A stretch of 64,000 nt of DNA. Source: Ectocarpus siliculosus. Taxonomy: Eukaryota > Sar > Phaeophyceae > Ectocarpales > Ectocarpaceae. Of this stretch, positions 34,664-47,991 are shown one piece after another. The translations under genes and the position numbers were made by a program. Every line of letters begins with the position of its first letter. The stretch's first letter is position 1. Where the stretch lies: NCBI GenBank assembly GCA_000310025.1, contig FN649755.1:1131916-1195915 (forward strand), written 5' to 3'. Below the pieces are notes generated by a model. The model was given only the letters and a program-made list of their open reading frames with translations. It was not told where the DNA came from and searched no databases.

Positions 34664-34870
34664 ATACGTAAGGCACCACACCACCAGAACCGATTTTCAA
34701 AGCTTCATTGCTCCACGACGAAGAGGATGCTGAAATCAAAGGATGCGTTGTCGGAAAGCTCTCGACGAGACGGGTTCCAACGCCTCCCGCCATTTCGGGC
34801 ACCGTAACTGCTTTCCTGCCGAGCAATCGAGCTTTGAGAACCTGTCAAGGGGGAGCGATATCTGACGTAA
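34664..34870. mobile_element. TTACGT-family MITE (unit B copy)
   Basis: Orthologous to 23,839-24,046, so inserted before the duplication. The left end reads acgtaaggcaccacacc. Upstream, the phrase taggtttcatacg occurs twice (34,627 and 34,656). Confidence 0.75.
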
Positions 34871-35289
34871 CTTACCGCGCGATGATAGAGGGTGCCACGG
34901 TAAACTGCGGTGCACATCAGTTCGGAGACATTCAAGGAGTCTGATCACGCTACAACACAAGCTTGCTTCCATTCCAAACAGAACGCGTGTGCTCAGAATC
35001 ATCTTCCACAACAGACAGAACAGCAACAACATCCGCCGCCTGCGCATTACTTCTGACGCTGTTGTGTGAAATACCAAACTTGCGCCTTCTCTTGCGCCCA
35101 TGCTAACCCCGCTCTTCTTGCCGGGGGATCCACGGTCAAGCAAGCAATCCTCTCACACGAGAAGGCCCTGGCGCAAGGTTCTCGTGGGGTCTTGGTCGAG
35201 TGGAAGAGAAGAGAAGAAACACCAAAACGAACATAAAAAAGCGGGTAGACAAAATCTACAGCAATACAATACGAAGATGCAAAAAAAAA

Positions 35290-35311
35290 ACACACACACA
35301 CACACACACAC
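35290..35311. repeat. (CA)n microsatellite, expanded relative to unit A
   Basis: A CA run of about 21 bases; the same site in unit A (24,459-24,470) has about 12. Confidence 0.9.
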
Positions 35312-35946
35312 AAACAACACACGGAAAAAAAACGGCTCGCCGCGGCACACAATTTGCCGCCGATTCGTATTCGCGACGCGTGCCGCGCAGCATTTGATCG
35401 TCTACGGGTCGTCTTGCGTAGGGTTTGCCCAAGCCTCATTGGTCATGTCTGTACGCTTGTTGTTGTGTAGAGAGACGTTCCACACCGGCGAAAAGGCATT
35501 CATTCGTACGTCAACGAGATGCGGTGGAGGAACGGCATCTCAGAATAATCTACGTACAATGGTTGGCGGCAGCGGCCTTTGGTCCGAACAAAGGACGAAC
35601 AAACCGAGTATTAAAATACGAGACAGAGAGTAGGGCTCCAAACAGGAGAGGGCAAGCAAGCATTCCGGTTATCATCGATTGCTCTAGAAGCACCGACACA
35701 ACAGCCAGCGAGGAGTGAGCAAGTGAGGGGGGGGTTGTACACACACCAACCACATCGAAAAACGGGATCGCTATTGCACCCTACACTAAACTCCTTGGGT
35801 TTGGTGGTGGTGCTGTGCTATGCCAGTCCCTGTGAGCAGAGCAGGTCTTATGGTATAGACCAAAAGAAGAGGCGCTCGCTTGTCGACCAAACTAAGCGGT
35901 CCCTGAACGACGATTCGTCCCCAACAAGGACGACTGCTGGACACGC

Positions 35947-36744
35947 ATGCATGTCTTGGGAAGCAAAATCTGTTGCTGCACCTTTGCGCTGAAACCAAGC
36001 GGCATCCAAACGGAAGACGTCAAGCACAGTATCGATCATCTCAAGGACGCACGGACGAGCGGCGTCTGCTTGTCGCTGTTTGTCGCGCATGAACCAGAAT
36101 TTGTTCCAGAATCCCTACAGGCAGCCGTCAGCAACCAACAAAAAGGGTTGGACTTTTTCCCTCCTGTCAGAGCCCCGCTCCCCGGAGATCTCTACGTATA
36201 CCACGACAACCCATTCCGTCCATCCACAACCTCACCCCGTGCACCCGTCCCTTCGCTGCCCTCTTTGCGTACATTTATCTCTCATCAATTCTTTCTCTCG
36301 CTCCCATCCGAGCGGCAAACAACCTACCGCGGTACTCTGCTCACCGGCGTGGTCTCTCTGTCCTCCGGCGAAAGGCAGATGCGTGCTCGCGTGCTCCCAC
36401 TATCCTCCGCGGTCCTTCCACTCTACGTTCTTCGTGTCCTCGTTGCTCCCGCCTGTCCAAGAGTTGCTCCCCCTCTGTGCCTGCCTGCGACGGCTGACCC
36501 TCCTCTCAGTCTTTGCGCCTGGTGCAGAGAATGGCACGAGTGCGTGCCGATTGTTGTGCGGATGCAAGAATTAATTCCTTCGTTGTTCCGTCCCACCCAA
36601 CCATTGTTTCATACGGGACTGTCATGTTGGTGGACCTGCCAAGCCAATCAAATCACGCAATCCCTTCGTCCCCAAGGCCGAACTCTCATGCTCGCATGTT
36701 TCATGTTTCCATCCCTCCCGCCACTCGCCCACCTGACGGGATAG
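35947..36744 (+). other. 265-codon open frame, coding status doubtful
   Basis: The frame starts at ATG and contains SLFVAHEPEFVPESLQAAVS and GTLLTGVVSLSSGERQMRAR. In unit A the same DNA is split between frames by several 1-2 base indels, so it is not conserved as one protein. A second overlapping frame (36,513-36,920) is also open in its last part. I do not call it a gene. Confidence 0.15.
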
Positions 36745-38005
36745 ACAGCCTCTGCCGAGAAAGCGGCGACATGAGAGATCGAGCTACTACTGTATACATG
36801 GACTACATGATGTACAGTAGTAGTGACGCCGAACTTGGCAAGAGAGCAACAGCAGCAACGCAGCAGCGGCAGCAGCGGCATCGTTCGGGATCGTCGCGGC
36901 GCCGTTCGTTGCTGTTCTAATGATGTCGAACACTGACTTGCGGGATGCTTGACACCGATCATGTAGGACATCTCATGTAAATAAGTGCAGACTGTTATTG
37001 TAGTCAGTCGTGGTCGAAACGGCGTCGGCGTGCGGCCGACAATGCGATGCCCATCACGGCCGCAGGCATTGAAGAAGAAAAGAGCCGGCCGAACGAAACA
37101 ACAGTGCCGCATTTCGGAGTCAAATGATCCACCGTCCCACCGTTACAACGGCGGCCGAACGATGTACAAACTCGCCGCCATCATCGCCATCGCTGTCAGG
37201 AGAACAACCACCACGGATGGTAGTGCTGTGCAAGATGACGGTCTACAGCAAGTAGTCTATACCCGGGGGCGAAGGTAACAGATATAGAGATGTCGCGCAC
37301 CCACTTGGGGCGTGCGCCCGAGCGGACAGCAGCCAATCCACGCCAATCTCCGAACACGGACCTGCACAAGCAGACCGCTCTGCTACCAACAGCGAGCAGG
37401 GCATCCTACTTGCAACAGTACACAGTACACATACACAATCTACATAGCACATACATAGGCAGGCATCTTCCTATTAGTAAACTCCCAGCAGCAGCGAGCC
37501 ATGGCACAGCAGCGGGTTCACACGCGGCACAGCCGTGAGTGGCGATCGATGCCGGCGGCCGTGCCGGGGGTAAGGCGTGGCTACGCGTGGGGGCGTCCCA
37601 TCATATAGATAGCGCTCCAGGTGTTTATGGTAGACAATGGAGTTGTCACAACGAACGGGGGGGGGGTTCCAGAGGTCCTGAGTACAACGAACGGGTGCAG
37701 GTGCTACTGCCGCCGTTGCCCGCTTTATGGTGCTGAGGCAAGCGAGGAAAGGCGAGCTCCCTACTCTGGACGCGTGGAATCATGGCGATTGAAGCAAGCC
37801 GCGGGGCGGCTTCCATAGAAAACAGCGGCAGCGGCATCGTTCGGTAACGTCGACGCCGTTCATTCCTGTTCGTAGGATGTCAGAATTCAAAATATCGTCA
37901 TTCGAGGGGTTGTGGTCGATGGCCGAAGTCTGAGGAGGCGGCGTCCATCCGTCGTTGTACTCTCGAATCGGCTAGGATATGGCTGTGCATGTTTTAAGAC
38001 GGACG

Positions 38006-38034
38006 GGTTGGTTGGTTGGTTGGTTGGTTGGGTG
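38006..38034. repeat. (GGTT)n tetranucleotide repeat
   Basis: About six head-to-tail ggtt units. Confidence 0.95.
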
Positions 38035-38189
38035 GGCGCGTGGAAACGGTAGGAAAATTTCGGGGATCCCTGTTTACAAAGATCGCGGCTTTGTACGAGG
38101 AATGAACTGATTGGCCCTCTGGTTGGACAACGGACTTGAACGTGTGATTGGGGAGGTTGAGCGGGGAGAGGATTCAGCCACGTACGAAA

Positions 38190-38330
38190 ATTACGGAAAG
38201 AACCAGATACGTCTACGGAAAGCCCTCGGCGAGATGCTAAAACAAACGACTAGTTTCGGAGTTGGAACAATCTTGGTTGTGGAGTACAATCGAGCGTTGA
38301 AAATCGGGCTGGGGGGGTACCATCGTTCCG
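38190..38330. mobile_element. Degenerate TTACGT-family MITE fragment
   Basis: The phrase tgtggagtacaatcgagcg followed by ttgaaaatcgg and a G-run matches the inner end of the other copies; the outer terminus and left half are too diverged to place. Confidence 0.4.
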
Positions 38331-40651
38331 CCTCTGACGATACAGGCTATTGAGCTTTGAAGGGCTCCGGCAGCAGGAGTTGAACCTAGGCACTGGACAG
38401 ATGACCCTCTCCGCACACCCAGCTCATATCCTGCCTGCCCCCCTTCGACGAAAAGAGGTGGCACGATAATCGAAAAACAAAACACTACTGCCTGAAATCG
38501 CTGCTAATGCCGGACTCTCATGCGTGGAAGACATGGGTTTGTTATGGACATGTGAGTGATTTTAAGCAAGGTCGGAGGCGATTCTTCCACCCGAGCAAAT
38601 GCAAGGCACACCCAAACCTTTGATGAAAATAGGGGCGTACGAAGCGACATGCTCAAAGTATCCCCAGAATACGCAGAGCTCGGAGACGGCATTAACTACG
38701 GTGGATTGGGCAGCCTGAAGCAAGCAAGCAGCACACGCAGCCCTTGACTCTTCTCTCGGGCATAACCAGAACATGCCACCACATAAACCAGCATTGGAAG
38801 GAAATATTTCAATCCCAATTAGCGAGCGCAACGCACACAAGCCTTTACTTATTCGACGCTTAAAAAAACGATACGCCAGGATCTCTCCCCGTCGTACTCA
38901 GCGAACACGGCCCCACTGCTGTGGATCGCGTGGCGTGAACAAAACAAACAATACTACAGCCCTTGAATCCTTGTCATACCTCAAAAGTAAACCAATTCAC
39001 TTATGAAATAACGTAAGAAACCACATGGATGTGATATGGACAGACAGACATTATCTGTACCGCCTAGATGCCGCCTAAATACTGTGAATAACAAACACTG
39101 ATGAACACCGCCGGGCCTTGATGTAACCCGGTCAGCAACGATGCACTAACTAGAGCCAGACCACGTATAGCACATGCTCTGCTCATGGCCAACAATTTTC
39201 AACACGAATAAATATGAACTGCATACATCCAAGAACCAACACTCTCAAAGGGGCAACCCATAACGCAAACATGCTACACATCTGGGAGGATACCAATATA
39301 TATATAATATGTCGATTCACAACTGAATGACAAAGACTCGTAACTCTTAACCTATGCGATGTACTGTTGGCTGCGTTCGACCGCAAGTATGAGCAGAGAT
39401 CCGTGGCACATGAAAGCATGGACCACAGAGAACAACGGCGCAATAATGTTGTCGAGGTCAAGACAAACACACTGACGACGGTGGACGGGGATTTCAGGAG
39501 ATAGAATACAAGGACAAGGGGACCAAAGCGCAAACTCTCAAGCCGGCCACTCGCAAGACGCTTGCGAAGCGAGTGAAAGACAGACACACGCAGTGCGCTC
39601 AACAAGCGATCCTCAAAGGGGACCCAAGGCGCACTGTCAAACGAAAAAACGTTACAGCAAACAAATATCGAAACTATCGAAACAAACGCAACAACTTTGC
39701 GCCAACCAATTCACCTCCAGCCTCCAGATCACGACGACCCCATGCAACGAACGGAACACCCAACCGATCACTCTGCTCCGACAAAAGACAAATGTTTTTT
39801 TCTGTGTCCCGGTCGAAGGCGGTCTGATGGGGGGAAAGGGGTGGTCGGCCGAGGAAGAAGGGGGGGGTGGGGAGGGGGGGATCTGCGCGTTCTACGTTGC
39901 GGTATTGTTCTGTTGCTTTCACAAAGGAGATCAACCACTGCCATTTCCGCTCGTCTCTCTCGCTGACAAGGCGTAGCATACTGCGCTTCTCTGAAATCAC
40001 ATACCAACTGATGAACTAGTTCACATCGGCTTCCCAAATCACACACATGCAGCTCAACCTTCGTGGCGAAAAGTTCTGCGGCTTGCTGCCGCGAAAGAGT
40101 AGCAGCCGAAACATTACGCGACCGAACATCTGACATGATACCCGACACACAGACGGCTCGATCAGCTCCTACCCCCTCCGCGACCAGCGGCAACCAGCAC
40201 CCCACGTTCCGTCTTTTCCCGACTTACATCCCACCCCTCCTTCCTTCTTTACCCAAAGACGAAATACTCAAGGCGGACCTCGACCATGCTTGTCAACACA
40301 GCGCTTATGCCACGAACAAAAACAACAAATACTTCTACCTCGGAATTTGAGCTGACCAAAACCTAGAAAGGGTTAGTGTCTTCAGTTGGCGTCCAGTTTT
40401 CATATTTTTTTCGTTTTTTTTCTTTCGTCTTCACTTCAAATCATCAGCGTTCACAGCAATTGTGGCGCCGTTTGCTCCAGCCCGCGGTCTCACAGAAGGG
40501 TCTTTTGCGTCAATTTCTTCACAACGTGGCGCAGAACTCTTCTTCGAAGGAGAGATGGTGCCCGACGGCACTGGCCCTTCCCCTCGAAGCAGCCGAGAAC
40601 GAGGGCGCTGCCGAGGCGAGGGCGGCGAGGCTGACATCTCCGGAGATGGTG

Positions 40652-43600
40652 TCATTCTCGGCGGTGACAACAACCGGGAGTGGAGATCAGCCGCTCTGGG
40701 GCACTGATGCTCCTGCCCGGCAACGGAGCAGGAGGCCTCAGGCTGAGAGGAAGGGCGGAACCGAAGACCGCCGACGCCGCGAGATTTGCCGGGGGCTCCT
40801 CCACGTCATTGGCTGCCAACACAAGAGCACCCGGTACCGGCTCGACGAGATTTGCCGGGGCCCCCTCCACATCATTGTCGCCCAGCGCCGGTGCGGGTGG
40901 ATCGGGGCGTTCCCTCCTCTTCGCCTCCCACATTGCCCGCACCATCAGCACGAACATGATCCACCCGAGCTTCGCGCATCGCCCCAGCTGGCAGCCGGCG
41001 AGCAAGCAAGCAAAGGGGAGAGAAGAGAGAAGGATTGAAAAGGGGGAGAATGAGAAGAGTCGTCGCCGATGATGGTCAGGTCGGACTTCATTCACTGCAT
41101 ACCCTGGCACGAGAATATAAGAAAATAAGCACCGGCTTGTGTGCGGCATAAACCAACACACGAAGCCCTTCGCCTTGGCAAGTAATCATGCTCCGAGCGT
41201 GATTCCCGAAGGGATCACACGCGACGTCCTACGACCAAGATGCGGTACAATAGTACTCCGGATCTCCATCAAAGGATATCGAATGGGAACGGGGGGTGCC
41301 TCTACGGGCTACGCATGCCCCCTTCACATGAGACACATCCGGGCAGAAACCTGATCTTCCCTTTTGTCGGCATCATCCCATGCGGTGTACTGTTTCATTC
41401 CCGCGGCAGGTTTTTCACCGTCTCGCACATGAACTCGTCAAGAGTGCATGCCTCCTCTGTTCACATCACATGTATGCATCCGGTAGTTGGCAAATCTGTT
41501 TGGAAAGGTACCATCAACACGTGGTAGAGGTTTCGCACTCTCGCTGGGTGCGAAATGTGGAGTTTACACGTCGCGTAGATTAGAATTATCGTTCCATCTG
41601 CATGAAACTGTCGACGTTGTCTATATGCTAGGCATCCAGAGAGACCTCTGGCTAAGGAGGAGCAAACACCCATATAGGTGTGTGTGTGGGAGGGGGGGGG
41701 GGGGGTGAGTTGTCGCTGTTGTCTTCACAAATTTAACACCGTCCTGATATCTCTACTCAGTACGTTCATCATCTGTCCGTACTGATGAAACACTTGACCA
41801 AGCGATTCCCGTGGTCACAGGCCAACTTACCTTAAAAAGGTACTACAGTACTCAAACAAGATGGACCCGAAGGAGTACGAGAAAAAAAAAAAAAAAACGG
41901 GTGTCAAGAGATCATCTACGCGGAACACTGTGTATTGTCCACACACACGCGACGGAAAGGGTGAACGGGGAATCCAAGGTGCACACCCCAAACCCTTACC
42001 CAGAAAAGTGAAAGCACGACACCGAGCACTGCTAAAACAACAATAATCGAAGCACTTACCCATGGAACCACCGTCGATATACCTTAGACCTTCAACTACT
42101 GTGACTACAGACAAGCGGGTAGCATATCCGTGTTGAAAGCGATTTACACGAAAGGCCACAACCAAAATCATTGGTCAAAACTAGAGTTAGAGTTAGGGCC
42201 ATTTTTTGCAGCAGCTATTTCTCTTCCAAACTTTCAAATTTTCAAATTTTCAAATCCGCAGACTGTTGAACCTTGATTGAAGGCCGAGGGAACCTCTTGG
42301 AATTTGGAAATTTTGGGATTACTGGCACCGAAAAATATGGAAATCTGCAAAGTCGGAATTTAAAAGTCGGAATTTGGAAACTTGGAAATTTGGGTGGAAA
42401 AGCGCCATGTATGCATGCATAACGTCCCTTAGGGGTTGGGTGACCCGAACTCACAAAATACGCCAATAGGCACGTCGCCATCCAGGCGAACAGCTGCAAA
42501 GAAGTTTCGTCTTGGATGTCCCCCTGGCAGCCGATGTTGTCCCCGGATACGGGAGCCTCGACTGTCGAACCAAACAAGAGCCAACCCACCATTGCGCGTC
42601 ACGCGATGGGTTGGTATATATATATATATATATGTTTCCTGCTGACTTGTTGAACGGCACGGATTAATCCACCTCACTCTCTCTCATTTCGTCCAAAATA
42701 CATAATTAAAAGAGGATGTGAATCAGTGTTGATGTACATGCAGTCCCATCGGCATCATATGATTGAGGGTGACTACGCCGATGACGGCAATGACGTCATA
42801 GGTAGGTGCGCAATTGGGGAAACAAACAGTACAATTGCGGTAGTGCTCTGGACAGCGACAAGGTGTTTCTGAGTCGTCGGGTGCACTGCCATGTCAATGG
42901 TTAAATACTACGTAAATCATCTACCGCAATCCATACATGTTCGGAACAATATGATGCCATTTTTTCCAGACGAAACGATATTCACGACGATGATGCTCTG
43001 ATTCACATGCAAGGGGAGGGGAAAGAGAAAAACAAATGGGAAAGAATCACGCTCCACGAAGCAAGTGCACGGAACGAAAAGGGATACGCCATTTGAGTAG
43101 CCTATGACCGTTGATGCTGCCGTAAGTGTATTTCGCATGAAATGGCTATGGACCTCTTCCCGCTGTGTCCACATCGGCCCTTCCGTGCGATATACTCTTG
43201 ATGACAACGGGAGAATGTTTTTGTTGGTCGCAGGCTTGGCTTGGAGTATACCCGCCAAACAAATTAAATCAACATCGTCAGATAGTGAGTCATCGCACGG
43301 TACGGAGTTATCGCACCCCTACGCATTGAAAATGAAATGGCGAAATGAAAAAAACAAACTACCGCACGGGGGCGCCATGACTCGCAATCGTTATGGTAGG
43401 TATGTGTCCTCTCTCGTTTGTGGGGTGCAGTAGAATATTGCAGTGTTAATTCTTCAGCCAGACAAAATGAAGCAACACGTCGAAGCCAACTTCACATACC
43501 ATGGAATCAGTATGTTGAGAAACACAATCCACCACTAGAGAAGATGAGAGTACCGCTCTCTGACTCCGAAACCACGTGAAGTATCCAGAAATAATTCTTG

Positions 43601-44769
43601 CGAAAACCGGAAGGAAATGATTCTCACCAGCACCGGGACAAGCAGCGGCAGCGCCGGAGGTCGACCACGACGGAGGTTGATGATAGGCTTCCTCGCTGTA
43701 CCGTTTGGAAATTTGACGCCATTCGTTGTATCATCGGGTGGGAAAAGGAGCGCCGGGATGGGGTGAGGTTCTTGCAAGCTGCAGACAGACGCAGCAACAA
43801 ACCGTTGTTTTTTTTTCGCAATCGTCGATGGTGTCGTTGTATACGTCTATCTATCTGTCTATGAAGCAATCGATGGTTTTTGGTATTATTATTTTTCAGT
43901 TTTTTTAGGACGAAATATATTATCTTAGGGACGTACATGGCCGTGCCCGCAAGGGCAAGGGGGGAGCAAACGATTTTGCTGATGATGGTGTCGCTAAGTA
44001 ATTGCCATCCCTGTAAACCCCCCCCCCCCCCATCTTCAACTGGAATCCCCCACAGGTAAGAACTAGAGAGTCCATCTTTCATGTTCCAAGGGCTTACAAA
44101 TATTAATATTACTGCAACCAAACCTGGGTACCTCCACAGAGCCCGGAGGGGGGTACTCTAAAACCAAGTGAAGAGTGAGAGATCATCTATCATGATAGAT
44201 AGTGCTTTCATTTTTCTTTGGATCGACAGAAGGACTACAGTAGTTCACTGTTCTTTCTGCAAGCCTCGCACATCTCTCTTGAGAAGGTATCGGTATTCGA
44301 CAGCGAAAGGGACGGAAGTCTGTCCGCGTACAGAACGCGCCCGCGCTAAATGACCCAGAAGCTAAGAATTTGAGCCTTACAAAAATCAAGGTATATGAAC
44401 TTTGAGCACCATGTGTGACCTTGGTAAAGAACACCTCCACCAAACCCTAGGTGTCGGTCATTCGCAGCATGACCCTAAACCCTACCTTGACCCTAGGAAC
44501 TACATAGAACCTCAACCTCGGCCAAAACTAGAGGTTCTTAACTGCGGGCGCGTTTGTGTTACGGTTAGCGTCAGGTTGAAGGTTCGGATGATGTACCTGG
44601 GGTGGTGGTGATGGTGGGCCTGATACGGGCTCTTTCCGTTGGCGGCCTCCCACGTGCCACCAGTCGGTGGCGATGATGTCCACAGGAAAAGGCAGCTTGC
44701 GATGAGGCAGGAAAATGCCACGAGGAGGCCACGAATGAACCAGCTACTTGCCGTCCCTTTGCTCGGCAT
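40652..44769 (-). CDS. Family 2 membrane-protein gene C, diverged paralogue, possible GPCR
   Basis: Exon 1 (44,769-44,597, 173 nt) starts MPSKGTASSWF, has a helix (RGLLVAFSCLIASCLFLW), a G-T-W-E-A word shared with genes A/B and a histidine run; the donor GTACAT is in the same phase as in A. A second conserved segment ends at 43,628. The C-Q-G-D exon (about 42,600-42,455, donor GTGAGT) carries STVEAPVSGDNIGCQGDIQD and a helix (FAWMATCLLAYF). A later exon (about 41,579-41,512, donor GTACCT) aligns with the LHICFAPN stretch of A. The last exon (40,987-40,652, 336 nt, phase 0) has a helix (LGWIMFVLMV), a basic border and an in-frame duplicated acidic motif (NDVEGAPANL, NDVEEPPANL). Conservation of frame across this divergence is the main support. 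Receptor function is inferred. Confidence 0.45.
41718..41833 (-). repeat. Conserved intronic block, copy 2 of 3
   Basis: Shares gaccacgggaatcg, gtcaagtg and atcagtacggacag with 11,059-11,162. It lies in the intron between the C-Q-G-D exon and the next exon of gene C, the same relative place as in copy Q. Confidence 0.55.
42220..42400. repeat. Low-complexity tract of caaatttt / ggaattt units (intron of gene C)
   Basis: Repeated tttcaaa, ggaatttggaaa and gtcggaattt words on an A/T-rich background. Confidence 0.7.
42615..42632. repeat. (TA)n microsatellite
   Basis: About nine TA units. Confidence 0.95.
44330..44560. repeat. Copy of the ~180-bp dispersed direct repeat (in gene C)
   Basis: Aligns with 19,432-19,612 through cagaacgcgccc, gagcacca, acctccacc-aaaccc and acctcggccaaaac. 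It lies between exons 1 and 2 of gene C rather than beyond its ends, so it is not tied to gene borders. Confidence 0.45.
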
Positions 44770-47589
44770 GGTGATCAGTATCCTGCTTATTATTTAAGCA
44801 CGCGGAGCGGGACGAGCACAGGCACAGAAAAAGGTTGAGACTCTGATGGTAATCATTCTGAGTAGGAAAATGATTTGGCTCTCGCCATACTGGAAGAGTG
44901 AGGAGACCAACAGCATGAAGATATTTATGGACGGCGATTTTCCTCAGCACAGTGCACCAGCAGAACTCCCTTATCTCCGCGATCTGCTTGACAGATCGTA
45001 CAGAATACGGCATATAATATCAGTGCGCACGCTGGCATTCTATGTACAAAGGGTGGTTTTATGTCTATCTCCGAACTGCAACCTATCATTTACAAAGATC
45101 TACAAGCCGATATGGGGCATGGCGCTGCACCTAATCCATCCCTTGGGACAGGGTCGGGTGGTCTTCCGATTCTCCTACAGCATTGCAAAAACAGGAGCTC
45201 CCGAGGCACTTGAAAGGTGGAGTGGCATCGAAAGGAAGAAAGCATCCGGCCGCGGTGAAAATACTTTTTTTTTCGCCATGTGGAACTAGCTTCACCGGTT
45301 TATTGGCACGCGCAACATTCGGAACACAATATGATGGCGAAAAAACGGTACAGCGTATGCATACGGCGTACGCGAATGTGTGTAGCTCGTCCACCGCAAA
45401 ACTTCCAGCAGAGGAGCTAAAGATCAACCATCCACGCGGTGGTCATGTGCTCAAGACACACACCCGGTTCATTATCCCGCAGTGATGCTCATCAATAAAT
45501 GAACGACAACACAGACGGTACAATATACACCCGGTTGCAACCAACAGACGATGAAGACACAGCGGGAGAAAACTTTGGGCCGGTTCTATCTTTTTCGCCC
45601 TGAGAAGGTGCCCTCCACCGAGGTGTTGGTTGGCCACAGCCGCAGCGGTCGCACCCCTGTTGTCCCCGGGCCTGCGTAGCTGGGACGACCAACAGTAAAC
45701 CATCACCTACACACCCGCAACAAATGCTACCGGACTCCAAGCAAGGCGGGTCCCCTTCCAACAAACAGGGGTGCGTTCGTAACGGGTGGATCTTTCGCGG
45801 CTCGGGCATGTATATCTTCTTTTTGTCCCTTGAACTAACGCAACATATCCCCTCTTCTTTCTCCTTGTTGATAAATGGTCCAGGATTAGGGATGAGTTCA
45901 TAGCGTTAGCGGAGCACTACCGTCTGCGTCTCTACGATTGCCCGAGCAGCATGCAGCGACATCCCCCCTGTGGGCAACAGGCTCTACAAGGTTCGTTTTG
46001 GTGGCAATCTTGTGCAGTTTCGATCACGCCCCAAATAAATTTCCTTCTTAAAGAAAGCGCAACGACCCGAGGATGTGGCGAAGGAGCTGGGGTCACGAAC
46101 AACCACGGGAAACCATCTACGGCAGGCATTGCAACCGGTGGGCCCCACAGCAAGAGCACCAAGGACAGCTAGCCGGTTGCGGGTCCACTCTCTCGCCCAG
46201 CACGTAGCTTGCCGCAAGCAGCAGGGTAGGTACAGTAGGCGGTGACAGAACCCGGCGAAAGGCCTACATAGTGAAAAGGTTTAGCGGTAAAAGCCACAGA
46301 CCAGCATCGGGATATACAGCATGTTGTGCTTGTTCGCACAACCCCCGCATGAATGAAACTGCTGTGCATGATGATTGCTCGGGGCAAGAATTTGCATACT
46401 ACTTGCAGGGATGATGACGAACGGCAAGCCATGCAACGGGTGGGTGAAACCGACCACCAATTGGGGTCCTTCTTTCACCCTTCACACCACGTTCGGCTGT
46501 GATGGGCTTCATTATGTGGAGCAAGTCAGCGTTTCTGTATATTGTTCTGTGTTTCAGAGGTTTTGACCCCGGCAGCAGCGGCTATTTAGTATTGTATGTA
46601 TTGCTGCTGGACACAGCCGTGGTGAAGAATTGGAAGATGCACTTTTGAGTTCTCGAAGGCGGTCCTTCGCGAAAGACACTACGCCCTCCCGAGAGACACC
46701 TTTCTACACTTCATGCCTCTCTCTCAAGCACGCCTGTTCCCGCGCTTTCTGCCTTCCGCCCTAAGCGTGCTTCTCGATATCTCGCCTCGCGCCCTCTCGC
46801 TCTATTTTGCTGCTGGAGAAATGCACCCCGCCGCGGCTGATGCCGTTATGTATTCAAAGCTTGATGTTCATCTATCTTCAACCAAACGCCTGCAACAGAC
46901 CACCATCTTGCCACAGGCACTCTCTCACCTCTATCTGCTGGTATGAGTGTGGTGCTGCAGGCTCGCCCTTTCCTATCTCAGCCGTTCTCTATGCACCCGC
47001 GTGCAGCTGTCGCTCGTAGATGTGCGCGCAGTGGGCAGGAGCAGCAGCGGGCGGGAACCAGAACCGGCGTAATACAATGGTTGCACGTACATAGGGTCGG
47101 GCTGGTGTGCCTGTGGCAGAGCGAGCAAGGATTTGGAAACGGACATTTCGAGTGATATATTCCCCGATCGAGCGGTGGCACGGAGAGGAGGGACGTGGAG
47201 CCCTGTCAATGCCTTTCCCACAGAGGTTCGACGACTCGTACCGACAGCACACGCTTGAGGAGCAATGAACATGTTTACCATTTTTGGAGAATCAGCATCA
47301 ACACACCGACCGGCAATTATTTGTCACCGGCTTTATGTTCCCTTATTGTCTGTCCGTCAATTGTTTTTTTTTTTCTCACTGCACCCGCCGCGTGCGCGCC
47401 CACAGCAGGGACGCTGTCGCACCAGTACCACACGGCTCTTGTCTTCCTACCCTATCAAGGAGCTCTGGTGGCCAAGATGACCACGACACCAAATGTAGGG
47501 GGTGGAAAGCCTCTGTCTTGATTTATGAGTTGACTATTTTGCCTATTGTAGACTAACGCTACTTGTTGTACATACCGCCATGAGACAGA
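44770..47589. other. Region without a supported gene
   Basis: The first ~170 bp upstream of exon 1 resemble the same position in gene A (blocks tggtgatcagt and aaggttg), probably conserved promoter or 5' untranslated sequence. Beyond that, a 147-codon plus frame (44,846-45,289) and others are open but untested. No repeat was recognised. Confidence 0.35.
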
Positions 47590-47783
47590 TAACACCCCTT
47601 ATTGTGGATGAATTTTCGACCAACCTTGGATCAGCGGTACCGACAATAAATGGTGGCGTTGGAACCGTCTGGTCACGAGCTTTCCAACAGACGTAAGGTG
47701 TGCTCGCATATCCCATTCATTGGTCGTGGAGCAATCGAGCTTGGAAAATTGGTCGCGGGGGTGTGGTATCTTGCGTAAATGCA
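47590..47783. mobile_element. TTACGT-family MITE, opposite orientation
   Basis: Reads ggtggcgttggaaccgtct, then gagctttccaacag, then cgtggagcaatcgagctt and cgggggtgtggtatcttgcg, the complement order of the copy at 23.8 kb. The left terminus is weak. Confidence 0.65.
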
Positions 47784-47949
47784 CATGTAGATATTCATGT
47801 ATACATCCGGGGGCAGCGGGCAATGCCTGACCAAGAGAACGGTTGATAGGTAAACAGTGAAGAGGACTGGCGAAGAGTGGGACCATGGAACCAATGGTTG
47901 GAGCCATGAGTTGAGAAACACACAGAACATACAGAGAGGGAGGGAGGGA

Positions 47950-47953
<4 letters not shown>

Positions 47954-47988
<35 letters not shown>
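47954..47988. repeat. (GA)n microsatellite
   Basis: GA run of about 35 bases preceded by gggagg units. Confidence 0.95.

Positions 47989-47991
<3 letters not shown>

Larger units (their letters stand above)
28309..37686. repeat. Tandem duplication unit B (about 9 kb, interrupted by assembly artefact)
   Basis: Second copy of 17,901-26,883 in the same orientation. It contains block X (28,309-29,270), the artefact and gap (29,271-30,157), gene B, a MITE and the unassigned 3-kb segment. Similarity ends near ctgagtacaacgaa (37,686). Confidence 0.85.
37687..40400. other. Region without a supported gene
   Basis: Contains a GGTT run (38,006-38,034), a degenerate MITE (about 38,190-38,330) and a tRNA-like phrase at 38,365-38,430. 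At 38,562-38,840 both strands are open, and neither frame is recognisable. No repeat copy tests any of these frames. Confidence 0.35.

Noticed and set aside
38365-38430. tRNA-like phrase (agttgaacct complement) on the minus strand
   Set aside because: The T-loop resembles a tRNA, but the T stem has mismatches and no anticodon or acceptor stem pairs; at best a SINE-like relic.
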